A stretch of 64,000 nucleotides of DNA from Chlorogloeopsis sp. ULAP01 (GTDB lineage: Bacteria > Cyanobacteriota > Cyanobacteriia > Cyanobacteriales > Nostocaceae), in NCBI RefSeq assembly GCF_030381805.1, contig NZ_JAUDRH010000010.1:186001-250000 (forward strand), written 5' to 3'. Positions 33,649-42,980 of this stretch are shown here, one piece after another. Position 1 is the first letter of the stretch; each line of letters begins with the position of its first letter. The notes under the pieces are model-generated. The model saw only the letters and a program-made list of their open reading frames with translations, was not told the origin of the DNA and made no database searches. A program made the translations under genes and the position numbers.

Positions 33649-35493
33649 TTACGCAAACGCCGCAGTCTTGACATCATTATTGCCCAGCAGTTCTTGTAAC
33701 TCTTCGGCATCCACAGTTTCTTTTTCAACTAACATTTCTGCAAGCTGATCGAGAACGTGGCGGTTATCTGTCAAAACTTGTTTGGCACGTTTGTAAGCCG
33801 CATCTACTAATTTACGGACTTCTTCATCAATAGCAGCAGCAGTTTCTTCTGAGAAATCGCGCTCTGACATGATATCGCGACCAAGGAACATATTGCCTTG
33901 CTGACGACCGAGGGCAACAGGGCCTAAGGTTTCACTCATGCCAAATCGCGTTACCATCTGCCTAGCAACACGGGCTACTTGTTGCAGATCGTTAGAAGCA
34001 CCAGTAGTTACCTCTTCTTCACCAAAGATTAATTCTTCAGCGATACGACCACCCAATGCTACTGCCATCTGGTTTTCTAGATAAGAGCGGCTGTACAAAC
34101 CACTATCCATCCGGTCTTCGCTAGGGGTAAACCAAGTTAAACCACCAGCACGACCGCGAGGAATAATGCTAATTTTTTGTACTGGATCATAGTCTGGCAT
34201 CAACGCACCAACTAAAGCGTGTCCGGCTTCGTGATAAGCTACTAGTTGCTTACGCTTTTCGCTCATGACTCGGTCTTTCTTCTCTGGCCCTGCTAAGACG
34301 CGATCGATGGCATCGTTAATTTCATCCATCGAAATTTCAGTCAGATTCCGGCGTGCTGCCAGAATTGCAGCTTCATTGAGCAGGTTAGATAAATCAGCAC
34401 CGGTAAACCCAGGAGTACGGCGGGCGATTCTCTCCAAGTCAACATCCTTGGCTAATGTCTTGCCACGGGCGTGAACTTTAAGAATTTCGACACGTCCAGA
34501 GTAGTCGGGACGATCTACCACAACTTGACGGTCAAAACGACCGGGACGCAACAAGGCAGCATCCAAAACATCGGGACGGTTGGTAGCGGCGATAATAATG
34601 ATGCCAGTGTTGCCTTCAAAGCCGTCCATTTCTGTGAGCAACTGGTTGAGGGTTTGTTCTCGCTCATCGTTACCACCACCCAAGCCTGCACCACGCTGAC
34701 GGCCTACGGCGTCAATTTCATCGATGAAGACGATACAAGGAGCATTGGCTTTGGCTTGCTCAAACAAATCGCGGACGCGGGATGCACCTACACCCACAAA
34801 CATTTCTACGAACTCAGAACCAGAGATGGAGAAGAAAGGTACACCAGCTTCGCCTGCAACTGCGCGAGCTAGCAAAGTTTTACCAGTTCCAGGAGGCCCA
34901 ACAAGCAGTACACCTTTGGGGATTTTGGCTCCCACGGCGGTAAAGCGATCGGCGTTTTTCAAAAAGTCTACAACTTCATTAAGTTCCAACTTGGCTTGAT
35001 CGATACCGGCGACATCACCAAAGGTAACTTGGGTTTGCGGCTCCATTTGCACTCTAGCTTTGGACTTACCAAAGTTCATAGCTTGGCTGCCGGGGCCATT
35101 TTGAGCGCGACGCAGTAAGAAAAATAAACCAACCAAAAGTAATACAGGGAAAAATAAGCTGCTAAGTGCCTTAAACCAGAAACCATCGTCGGTTTGGGGT
35201 AAAACACTGATATCAACGTTATTTTTGGTAAGAGTATTGATTAGATCTGGATCGTTAACTAAGGTCACCAGCTTTTTGTTGGGGTCGTACTTGGGAGTAA
35301 CAACCGCTGTAGACCGATCGGAACTGAGGCTGACTTTTTCGACTCTGCCTTTTTCAACTTCTTGAATAAATTGACTGTATCGCCATGTTTCTCTGCTTTG
35401 GGGTTGCTTGTCAAAAAAGGCTGTTCCTAAAGCAATGACAACTATAAAAAGCAGCGCGTACAGCCCCGCATTTCTCCATCTTTTATTATTCAC
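33649..35493 (-). CDS. ftsH: ATP-dependent zinc metalloprotease FtsH
   Basis: A 614-residue membrane-anchored AAA+ protease. Two membrane segments (about residues 9-26 and 108-127) flank the short lumenal/periplasmic domain. The AAA domain has Walker A GPPGTGKT (199-206), Walker B IVFIDEIDAVG and the SRH. The protease domain has HEAGH (421-425). In cyanobacteria such FtsH proteins degrade damaged membrane proteins, including photosystem II subunits; which paralogue this is cannot be fixed from sequence alone. It starts with GTG (35493), with a perfect AGGAGG about 10 nt upstream. Confidence 0.97.
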   Translation of the reverse strand: MNNKRWRNAGLYALLFIVVIALGTAFFDKQPQSRETWRYSQFIQEVEKGRVEKVSLSSDRSTAVVTPKYDPNKKLVTLVNDPDLINTLTKNNVDISVLPQTDDGFWFKALSSLFFPVLLLVGLFFLLRRAQNGPGSQAMNFGKSKARVQMEPQTQVTFGDVAGIDQAKLELNEVVDFLKNADRFTAVGAKIPKGVLLVGPPGTGKTLLARAVAGEAGVPFFSISGSEFVEMFVGVGASRVRDLFEQAKANAPCIVFIDEIDAVGRQRGAGLGGGNDEREQTLNQLLTEMDGFEGNTGIIIIAATNRPDVLDAALLRPGRFDRQVVVDRPDYSGRVEILKVHARGKTLAKDVDLERIARRTPGFTGADLSNLLNEAAILAARRNLTEISMDEINDAIDRVLAGPEKKDRVMSEKRKQLVAYHEAGHALVGALMPDYDPVQKISIIPRGRAGGLTWFTPSEDRMDSGLYSRSYLENQMAVALGGRIAEELIFGEEEVTTGASNDLQQVARVARQMVTRFGMSETLGPVALGRQQGNMFLGRDIMSERDFSEETAAAIDEEVRKLVDAAYKRAKQVLTDNRHVLDQLAEMLVEKETVDAEELQELLGNNDVKTAAFA

Positions 35494-35587
35494 CGAGGTC
35501 AGTCCTCCTGTACTTTTTTGTGCGAGGGCATTTTTAAGAATTATGTTAACTTATTTTAAGTTATACCAGACTTGACATCTGTAATGC

Positions 35588-36373
35588 TCAGAAAAACCCC
35601 CGCATTTGCTTAAAAATATGATGGTAGGGATTATATTGTAGCTGTCCAGTCGGTTGGATGACAGTGTGGATCGGAACAATTTCAACTACACTGTTGCTGG
35701 TAGCGATCGCTTCAAATCCCTTGACTAAATCTGCTGTCCAAGGTTCTTCTCTCACCTCAATTTGCTTTTGCTTCAACCAGTTCATCAGCTGATAACGCAT
35801 GATTCCCGGCAAAATTCCCACCTTCAAAGGAGGTGTCCACCAACAGCCATCTCGCCAACCCCAAAGATTGCCCGTACTAGTTTCCAGCCAATTTCCTTGT
35901 GCATCTACTAAGATAGCTTCTTCAGCATCTAACTTGGTGGCGTTAGTTTTTGCCAACCAAGCACTGAGATAATTTCCTGTTTTGTGACCGGGTAGAGAGC
36001 GATACAATTCTGGTGATGTTAAACAGGCTTCAACACCATGTTTTTGTTTTTCCGTCAGATTATTTGGTAATAATCTACCAGTTATCCATTCTCGTCCATC
36101 GGGGAAAATGGTGATTCTGAGAATGGGAAAGCGTGTCATGATTAATTTAGCACCTTGACGCAATCGCGCTTCATCTGGTATTGACCAGCTAAAAGTTTGT
36201 AAGCTAGATTTTAGGCGATCGTAGTGTGCTTGCCAGTTAGTTAATCTATGGGCAAGAGAGTTGTCATAAACTCGTAGAGTAGTAAAAACAGTCGCTCCAT
36301 AGAGTAACCCCGGATCGTCAATTGTTAATTCCAGGGTTTGAGATTGAATTAATTTGCCGTCGTACCAGTAAAT
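35588..36373 (-). CDS. Class IV aminotransferase / aminodeoxychorismate lyase-like, ATT start
   Basis: The reading frame runs 261 codons to an ATT codon at 36371-36373 and encodes (I/M)YWYDGKLIQSQTLEL...DDPGLLYGATVFTTLRVYD, the normal N-terminus of PLP fold-type IV enzymes. The catalytic Lys is in LPGHKTGNYLSAW, and ETSTGNLWGW is the cofactor-binding loop. In this frame there is no ATG or GTG between the upstream stop and the core; the first TTG lies 70 codons inside the conserved domain. GAGG stands 8 nt ahead of ATT. The product probably makes p-aminobenzoate (PabC) or transaminates branched-chain amino acids. It lies upstream of ftsH on the same strand. Confidence 0.8.
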   Translation of the reverse strand: MYWYDGKLIQSQTLELTIDDPGLLYGATVFTTLRVYDNSLAHRLTNWQAHYDRLKSSLQTFSWSIPDEARLRQGAKLIMTRFPILRITIFPDGREWITGRLLPNNLTEKQKHGVEACLTSPELYRSLPGHKTGNYLSAWLAKTNATKLDAEEAILVDAQGNWLETSTGNLWGWRDGCWWTPPLKVGILPGIMRYQLMNWLKQKQIEVREEPWTADLVKGFEAIATSNSVVEIVPIHTVIQPTGQLQYNPYHHIFKQMRGFF

Positions 36374-36457
36374 GTTTGTAACCTCGCGAGAAGGGAAATA
36401 GGAAATAGCTAATGGCTGATAGTGAATACAATTAACTATTAGCTATTAGCTATGTAA

Positions 36458-37246
36458 TCAATCTTTTTCAGGTAATTTAATTCTAATAGTTCCGTCATCA
36501 TTTTTGATAACTTTGCCACCTAAAGCTTCTATTTCTTTAATTGCTCTTTGACGAGTTTTTTCATCTACTTGATTATTTAATACCATTGTCCAAGTAGAAA
36601 TCTGAGCATATTTGCTATTAGGATTTTTATGTAAAAATTCGGCAGTTTTATAAGAAAGATAAGCTATTTTTTTACTTTCATCATCTGTATACTTACTAGC
36701 CCAACTAGCTGTTTCTGTAAACGATTGTTCAGAAGCTTGAGAATTACCTAAAAATAATAATTCATCAATTCCTTTATAACGCCATACATAGTAAGCTCTG
36801 TGTGGAACCTTAGGAGATAAAGACTTTAAGCTTTCCTCCATCAATCCTATAGACCGCTCTGGCATGGCAGCATACATAGATGTACTGTTAGAAAGCCCTA
36901 AATAAGCCTGTAAAAATCGTGGATCGCGTTTCAAAATTACTTCAAAATACTCAGGACTGAGACTGTAACCTGTTTTGGCGCGAACTTCATCATCGCCAAA
37001 GTATTGTAAGAAATTTAGATATACCCAATTTGCAATTAAATTATTATAGCCAAAACTTGGCATTTTTTTTAGTAAATTGAGCCGGGTTTGTTCTAATTTT
37101 ATCTCTTTTTCTAAAGTTAATATTGAGGTATTTTTTTTAATAGCAATAAATTGTTGCAGGCGTGGATATTGCAGCAAGCCAACTCCTGAAATACACAGAC
37201 AGGCAGTCAAAAATGAACCAACAGCTTGACGAGTGAAAACTAACAT
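36458..37246 (-). CDS. Conserved hypothetical membrane-anchored protein
   Basis: A 262-residue protein with one N-terminal membrane segment (about residues 9-27, VGSFLTACLCISGVGLL). A helical, TPR-like region follows (YFEVILKRDPRFLQAYLGLS, ASEQSFTETASWASKYT). The tail GGKVIKNDDGTIRIKLPEKD is characteristic of a conserved cyanobacterial family whose function I do not know. It is upstream of the aminotransferase gene on the same strand, separated by 84 bp that include TAGCTAT repeats. Confidence 0.78.
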   Translation of the reverse strand: MLVFTRQAVGSFLTACLCISGVGLLQYPRLQQFIAIKKNTSILTLEKEIKLEQTRLNLLKKMPSFGYNNLIANWVYLNFLQYFGDDEVRAKTGYSLSPEYFEVILKRDPRFLQAYLGLSNSTSMYAAMPERSIGLMEESLKSLSPKVPHRAYYVWRYKGIDELLFLGNSQASEQSFTETASWASKYTDDESKKIAYLSYKTAEFLHKNPNSKYAQISTWTMVLNNQVDEKTRQRAIKEIEALGGKVIKNDDGTIRIKLPEKD

Positions 37247-37320
37247 CTGCTTGCTTAAGAAAAACTCAGACTACAGTTACATAGTTCCCGCAAACGTCAC
37301 TAAAATAACAGTTTGAATTT

Positions 37321-37529
37321 ATCTAAACGTAGGGTGTATTACGGCTATGCAAGGATTTGAGAATTTAAGAGAATTAGAATTAGCCGTAACGCACCATAAT
37401 TGTGCGGTGCGTTTAAGCAGCGCGTAACGCACCCTACAATTTAAAGCTTGAAGTTATCTAAATATAGGATGTTTATAGCTATATAAGCATTTGTAAAGTT
37501 TAAGAGAGTGACAATAGCCGTTACGCACA
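37321..37529. repeat. Two diverged copies of a MITE-like palindromic element
   Basis: Copy one (37321-37396) has GGGTGTATTACGGCTA facing TAGCCGTAACGCACC. Copy two (37455-37529) follows the same order with many changes, ending ATAGCCGTTACGCACAA. Between them lies GGTGCGTTT...CGTAACGCACCCTAC. The element fills the gap 3' of the invertase gene and may serve as its terminator. Confidence 0.7.
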
Positions 37530-37544
37530 ATATTTATAGATGCT

Positions 37545-38921
37545 TTACGCAAAGTCACAGCCTAAATTCTGATTATCCTCCTCAAAAGTAATTAAGTCTA
37601 AGTAAGCAGGATTGGCGATGATTTCTTTTGCGGCTAACAATCCAGCAATACTCCAAGTTTGGTATATTCTGGCTTCTTTGCCAATTAAGCGCCCATTTTT
37701 ACCATCGTAGTATTCGGGAAATCTATCTCGTGTCAAACGGCTTTGGGCAATCTCGATCGCGCGTTGGGCAAGTTCTACTCGACCTGTTTTTTCTGCTGCC
37801 GCTGCAAATAACCACAGTAAAATTGGCCAGTTGCCTCCATTGTGGTAAGACCAAGGAATGTTTTTAGGATCGCATCCTGTGACAATATGCCATTCCATAC
37901 CTTCTAAGGCAGGGAAACAAATTTTTAAAGGCATATAACCAATTAAGTCGTGCCAGCGCAACTCAAATAAGTCCATAATGCTTTGGGACTCTTGCTCGCT
38001 CGCTAAAGAAACTAAGATTGCTAGCAGGTTTCCTAAGGTAAAAAAGCGAAAATCCATTCTTCCGGGCCCTAAATTTCCGACTAAATACCCTGCATTCTCA
38101 GGTAACCATTCGGTTAACCACATAGGAATAGATTCAGCATAAATATTAAACTTATTGGCAATTTCTTTACCGAATTCATCGCTATTGTAGCGATAGATTT
38201 CGCCTAATCGCTTTAAGTCCAGCCAGTAATACTCGCGGATGTGGTAATTTAAAGCTCCCATTCGCTGCTTAATTTTATGGGAATAGCTGTAGTTATCTCC
38301 ATCTGGTAAAAGTAATTCATCAGCAGTGCGGAGAACAGCATAGAATAACACCTGAATTTCCAGAGGATGCCCGTAAACTCCTAAACGACGATCAATCATA
38401 AATGCGCCGTCAGGAACTAGCATCGTTGGGTACATGGCAAAGCGATGCACCAGACACATATCGAGAATGAGTTTAATTCCCTCCTGGAAACCTGGCTGAT
38501 GGGCAAAAGCTATGTCACCCGTGGCTTTGACGTAGGCTCGGAGGAGAAAAATCCACCACAAACAGGAATCTACTGGAGGAACGCGAGCGATCGCATGTTC
38601 ACCAAAATCGGCAGTTAAATATTCTTTGTTCCCATCAAATTCTACTTTGAAACTGGCAGGCATAAGTCCCGGCCCTGGTTCAAAGCAGTCCATCTGCTTT
38701 TCATGGCTTTGCAACAACAGTGTTTCTATTAAGAAATGACGGACAATCTCTGTCTTGCCTTGCATCAGAAACACCAAGGCTGAGGGAACAAAATCGCGGA
38801 TGAAGCATTGATCGTAGTTCAGTGCATCTAAGTGGGGATCTTGTGCTGCGACTGTACCAACTGCTCGTCCTTGATAGTAAATAATAGATTTTTCCAATAA
38901 TTCCCAGGCTTCCTGAATCAT
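37545..38921 (-). CDS. Alkaline/neutral invertase (GH100)
   Basis: A 458-residue enzyme that splits sucrose to glucose and fructose in the cytoplasm. GH100 hallmarks are present: NYDQCFIRDFVPSALVFL near residue 34, FGEHAIARVPPVDSCLWWI, and TGCDPKNIPWSYHNGGNWP near 355. Length fits cyanobacterial InvA/InvB. Start ATG 38921 is 5 bp after the stop of the GH63-type gene, so the two are co-transcribed. In filamentous cyanobacteria such enzymes feed sucrose carbon to metabolism; the operon suggests linked saccharide turnover here. Confidence 0.93.
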   Translation of the reverse strand: MIQEAWELLEKSIIYYQGRAVGTVAAQDPHLDALNYDQCFIRDFVPSALVFLMQGKTEIVRHFLIETLLLQSHEKQMDCFEPGPGLMPASFKVEFDGNKEYLTADFGEHAIARVPPVDSCLWWIFLLRAYVKATGDIAFAHQPGFQEGIKLILDMCLVHRFAMYPTMLVPDGAFMIDRRLGVYGHPLEIQVLFYAVLRTADELLLPDGDNYSYSHKIKQRMGALNYHIREYYWLDLKRLGEIYRYNSDEFGKEIANKFNIYAESIPMWLTEWLPENAGYLVGNLGPGRMDFRFFTLGNLLAILVSLASEQESQSIMDLFELRWHDLIGYMPLKICFPALEGMEWHIVTGCDPKNIPWSYHNGGNWPILLWLFAAAAEKTGRVELAQRAIEIAQSRLTRDRFPEYYDGKNGRLIGKEARIYQTWSIAGLLAAKEIIANPAYLDLITFEEDNQNLGCDFA

Positions 38922-38926
38922 GGCTG

Positions 38927-41623
38927 TTATCGGTTTCCAGACAATGAAATTAAATCCGAAGCGATCGCTTGTTGTTGGCGAGCTTGTCTTTGCTTGTAAT
39001 TATCTCCACAGTGGTGAATCAAATACGCTACCAATCCTGTCCAACCTGTTTGATGATTAGCTCCCAATCCTGCGCCATTATCACCGTGAAAGTACTCGTA
39101 AAACAAAATTAAATCGTGCCAGTCTGGATTATTTTGAAATAGATAATTACCACCATGAACGGGACGATAATTCGTACTACCGCGCAAAAAGACGCTCATT
39201 AATCTGTGAGATAACTCTGTTGCAACTTCGTTTAAATTCATAAATTTTCCAGAGCCAGTAGGACACTCAATTTGAAAGTCATCACCCAGATAGTGATAAA
39301 ATTTTTGTAAGGATTCTATGATTAAGAAATTCATGGGAAACCACACAGGGCCGCGCCAGTTAGAATTTCCACCAAACATTCCACTAGTTGATTCAGCAGG
39401 TTCATAGTCAACTCGATGCTGTTGTCCATCTACTTCAAAAATGTAGGGATGTTCAGCATGGAATTTGGAGGCAGAACGGATACCATAAGGGCTTAAAAAT
39501 TCAGATTCATCCAACATTTTTTGGAGAATTGCTTTCAGCTTTTCTGGATTAACAATAGCAAGTAGTCTTCTGGCTTCACTACCTGGAATTTCTAAACAGG
39601 CAATATTTTTTTGCAAATCGGGACGATTGTTAATAAACCATTCAAAACGCTTTTTAAACCCTGGAAAAGCATTTAAGAGACTTGCTTCCATCGTTTCGAC
39701 TGCAAACAAAGGAACTAGCCCCACCATTGAACGAACTTTGAGGCGTTGACGCTCGCCATGAGGTATATGCAGTACATCATAGAAAAATTGATCATCATCA
39801 TCCCAAAGATGAATATCAGTCTTGCCGATGTGATCCATAGCATCGGCAATATAAAGAAAATGCTCAAAAAATTTGCTGGCAATATCTTCGTATGTGGGAT
39901 TAGTTTTTGCTAGTTCCAAGGCAATGGTTAACATATTCAGGCAATACATTCCCATCCAACTTGTACCGTCAGATTGTTCTAAATGTCCACCCGTTGGTAA
40001 TTCTGAACTCCGATCAAAAATACCAATGTTATCTAATCCTAAAAATCCCCCTTGAAAGACATTATCGCCATTGTTATCTTTGCGATTTACCCACCAAGTA
40101 AAATTGAGTAGTAATTTCTGAAATACTCGTTCGAGAAACTCGCGATCGCTACGACCATAAAATTCTTGCTCAATCTGATAAACTCGCCACGTTGCCCAGG
40201 CATGAACAGGAGGATTAACATCACTAAAGTGCCACTCATAGGCGGGAATTTGGCCGTTGGGATGCAAGTACCATTCTCTTGTTAGTCTCGTCAATTGACG
40301 TTTGGCAAAATCTGGATCGATCATAGCAAGAGGAATAACATGAAAAGCTAAATCCCAAGCTGCAAACCAGGGAAACTCCCACTTATCGGGCATAGAAAGA
40401 ATGTCATCGTTATAAAGATGTGTCCACTCTTGATTACGGGGATTATGGCGCTGGGGTGGTAGTTGAGTAGGATCGCCTTTGAGCCAGTCTTCTAGAACAT
40501 AGTAATAATATTGCTTTGTCCAAAGTAAACCAGCAAATGCCTGTCGCTGTACATTTTGAGCATCTTCTGAAAAATTTCTACCCGAAATATGCTGGTAAAA
40601 TTCATCTGCTTCTTGCTGACGTTTGGAAAAAATAGCATCAAAATCTGTATCAAAAGCTGCTATTAAATTCTCATTATCAGTTAAACGTAGATGAATAATT
40701 GTAGTTTGTTCAGGAGCAATAGTTAGCTCGTAATGAGCCGCCGCCTTGGTTCCAATTTGTTCAGGATTTACAGCTTCGTTTTGATTGTGAACAATATAAT
40801 TATTAATCCCATCTTTGACATAGGGAGAATGATTTTTTGTCCCAAATAGTCGCTCATAATTAGTTTCATTTTCAGTAAATAAAAGCGATTTGGGGTTTTG
40901 GCAATATAGCCATCTATCTCCTAAAGATGGGTGAGATGCTTTGATAATATTTGGAGAAACTTGAGTCAGAGTAGGTTTGGAAGAGTTTTCTTGCCAAGAC
41001 CAAGTATTGCGAAACCAAATTGTAGGTAACAAATGGAGATGCTTGGTTTCGGAAGCTCGATTAATAATACTAATTTTGATTAAAATATCTTCGTCTGCTG
41101 CCTTAGCATACTCAACGAATACATCAAAATATTCATTGTTATCAAAAATATTTGTATCTGCTAACTCAAATTCTGGCTCATGATAGCCCCTTTGCTGATT
41201 TTCTTTTACTAATTGGTTATAAGGAAATTCTTTTTGGGGATATTTGTAGAGATATTTCATGTAGGCATGGGAAGGAGTATTATCAAGATAAAAGTAATAT
41301 TCTTTGACATCTTCTCCATGATTACCTTCTGGCCCGCTCAGACCAAATAGCCTTTCTTTTAAAATTGGATCTTTACCATTCCAAAGCGCGATCGCAAAAC
41401 ATAACCGTTGATGATTATCACTAATACCAGCAATCCCGTCTTCACCCCAACGATAGGCACGAGAGCGGGCATGATCGTGAGGAAAATAGTTCCAGGCGTT
41501 TCCATCAGAACTGTAATCTTCCCGAACAGTTCCCCATTGCCGCTCGCTCAAGTAAGAACCCCATCTCCGCCAGTATGCCTTGCGATTGCGGTCTTCTTCC
41601 AGTCTTTTTTGTTCTGCGGTCAT
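38927..41623 (-). CDS. GH63/MGH1-type glycoside hydrolase
   Basis: An 898-residue protein. ATG 41623 is chosen because AGGAGG lies 9 nt upstream. The N-terminal half is a beta-sandwich-like region (WGTVREDYSSDGNAWNYFPHDHARSRAYRWGEDGIAG). The C-terminal half is an (alpha/alpha)6 barrel with DKWEFPWFAAWDLAFHVIPLA, GGHLEQSDGTSWMGMYCLNML and NWRGPVWFPMNFLI, typical of GH63-like alpha-glucosidases. No signal peptide, so it acts in the cytoplasm, perhaps on glucosyl compatible solutes (inference). Five bp separate it from the invertase gene and 27 bp from the phospholipase D-like gene. Confidence 0.9.
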   Translation of the reverse strand: MTAEQKRLEEDRNRKAYWRRWGSYLSERQWGTVREDYSSDGNAWNYFPHDHARSRAYRWGEDGIAGISDNHQRLCFAIALWNGKDPILKERLFGLSGPEGNHGEDVKEYYFYLDNTPSHAYMKYLYKYPQKEFPYNQLVKENQQRGYHEPEFELADTNIFDNNEYFDVFVEYAKAADEDILIKISIINRASETKHLHLLPTIWFRNTWSWQENSSKPTLTQVSPNIIKASHPSLGDRWLYCQNPKSLLFTENETNYERLFGTKNHSPYVKDGINNYIVHNQNEAVNPEQIGTKAAAHYELTIAPEQTTIIHLRLTDNENLIAAFDTDFDAIFSKRQQEADEFYQHISGRNFSEDAQNVQRQAFAGLLWTKQYYYYVLEDWLKGDPTQLPPQRHNPRNQEWTHLYNDDILSMPDKWEFPWFAAWDLAFHVIPLAMIDPDFAKRQLTRLTREWYLHPNGQIPAYEWHFSDVNPPVHAWATWRVYQIEQEFYGRSDREFLERVFQKLLLNFTWWVNRKDNNGDNVFQGGFLGLDNIGIFDRSSELPTGGHLEQSDGTSWMGMYCLNMLTIALELAKTNPTYEDIASKFFEHFLYIADAMDHIGKTDIHLWDDDDQFFYDVLHIPHGERQRLKVRSMVGLVPLFAVETMEASLLNAFPGFKKRFEWFINNRPDLQKNIACLEIPGSEARRLLAIVNPEKLKAILQKMLDESEFLSPYGIRSASKFHAEHPYIFEVDGQQHRVDYEPAESTSGMFGGNSNWRGPVWFPMNFLIIESLQKFYHYLGDDFQIECPTGSGKFMNLNEVATELSHRLMSVFLRGSTNYRPVHGGNYLFQNNPDWHDLILFYEYFHGDNGAGLGANHQTGWTGLVAYLIHHCGDNYKQRQARQQQAIASDLISLSGNR

Positions 41624-41650
41624 ATTTTTAATCCTCCTATATAACAAGCA

Positions 41651-42958
41651 TTAAAAAAGTGGTTTTACAATCAGTCCCACACGACCGAGTAGCTTTTCTG
41701 TTAAAGGGCGTTTCTCCCATTCTTGTTGAGAGAGACATTGACTCTCAGCTTGTGCCTGCTCAAATAAACTGCCAATTTTTGAAATTAATTGCGGATTTCT
41801 GGTGGAGACGTTTAATTCATCGTTGTGATGATAACTACGGGGGTCAAAATTCGCACTACCAGTACTTACCCAATCATCATCAATTAGAGCTAGCTTGGCG
41901 TGCATCATACTAGGTTGGTATTCGCACACTTGGATTCCTGCTACTAGCAGTTCACCATATAATTCGCGGGAGGCAAAACGGACTATCGGTTTATCATTTT
42001 TTTGTCCCATCGTTAAGATACGTACATCCACACCCTTGTTTTTGGCTTGAATCAACACATTGCGAGTATTGCTGTCAGGAACAAAATAAGGACTGCCAAT
42101 CCAAATCCGTTGCCGAGCTGCTAAAAAGCTAACTTGAAACAGCATCCTAATTGTGGATTCGCTTAACGTAGACGTATCATTGGTTACGTATAATTTAGTT
42201 TCTTCTTCTGGTAATGCTTGCACTACTTGCTGTGCAAGATCTACTGTCGCGCCAGTATAAACCCAATTTTGTATAAAATTTCCTTCTAAAACACTGACAA
42301 TCGGCCCAGAATAACTCACCTCAAACTCCAGCCAAGGAGCGCGATCGCCAATTTCTGGATCACCATCCCAACTATCCGAAACTCCCGCGCCACCAATCAA
42401 AACCCGCTCGCCATCAATTAAAAGTAGTTTGCGGTGTGTGCGAGAATTGTATTCCAATGGTGCTCTCCAATCAAAGTTTCGGAAAAGGCGCACCTCTATA
42501 CCCGCTTGTCGCAATCTTTGCCAATATTCATTAGGGATAGAACCCGTACCAAAGTTGTCAATTAACAGTTGTACTTGCACTCCAGCTTGGCTGCGTTCAA
42601 TTAATGCCTGAGCAAACTCGTCGGCGCGGCGACCAGGTGTCATGTAATATGTTTCAAAGCGAATTGTACGCTTGGCATTGCGAATTGCGTCTAATCGAGC
42701 AGCATAAATAGCATCTGCTCCAGTCCAAAAGTCAGTGAATTTACCACTAGTAGTTAAAGCATTGGACAAACTTACAACCAAAAGTGGAAAGCGTGGCTCC
42801 TCTACAGAAGGAGCATTAGTGATTTTGTACTCAACTTCTTGACGGAAAAAACCTCGCAAATAGAGAAAGCCCAAACCACCGATCAAAAAAACTAAAACTC
42901 CTCCACCTAACCACTTCGCTAACTGAAGTTTTTTTGAACTCCTTTTTTCTGTTGGCAT
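41651..42958 (-). CDS. Phospholipase D-like / cardiolipin synthase-like protein
   Basis: A 435-residue membrane-anchored protein with one N-terminal segment (about residues 15-35). Two HKD motifs are intact: H175-x-K177-x4-D182 in THRKLLLIDGERVLIGG, and H353-x-K355-x4-D360 in MMHAKLALIDDDWVSTGSANFD. This is the PLD superfamily arrangement of cardiolipin synthases, so phosphatidyl transfer in the inner membrane is likely; hydrolytic activity cannot be excluded. It is the second gene of a four-gene minus-strand unit. Confidence 0.9.
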   Translation of the reverse strand: MPTEKRSSKKLQLAKWLGGGVLVFLIGGLGFLYLRGFFRQEVEYKITNAPSVEEPRFPLLVVSLSNALTTSGKFTDFWTGADAIYAARLDAIRNAKRTIRFETYYMTPGRRADEFAQALIERSQAGVQVQLLIDNFGTGSIPNEYWQRLRQAGIEVRLFRNFDWRAPLEYNSRTHRKLLLIDGERVLIGGAGVSDSWDGDPEIGDRAPWLEFEVSYSGPIVSVLEGNFIQNWVYTGATVDLAQQVVQALPEEETKLYVTNDTSTLSESTIRMLFQVSFLAARQRIWIGSPYFVPDSNTRNVLIQAKNKGVDVRILTMGQKNDKPIVRFASRELYGELLVAGIQVCEYQPSMMHAKLALIDDDWVSTGSANFDPRSYHHNDELNVSTRNPQLISKIGSLFEQAQAESQCLSQQEWEKRPLTEKLLGRVGLIVKPLF

Positions 42959-42980
42959 TTTGAGTCAGGTAACAGATGCC

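Noticed and set aside
35588..36163. Calling the aminotransferase a truncated pseudogene from its TTG codon
   Set aside because: The missing 70 residues are present in frame upstream and look fully conserved, so an unusual start is the simpler explanation.
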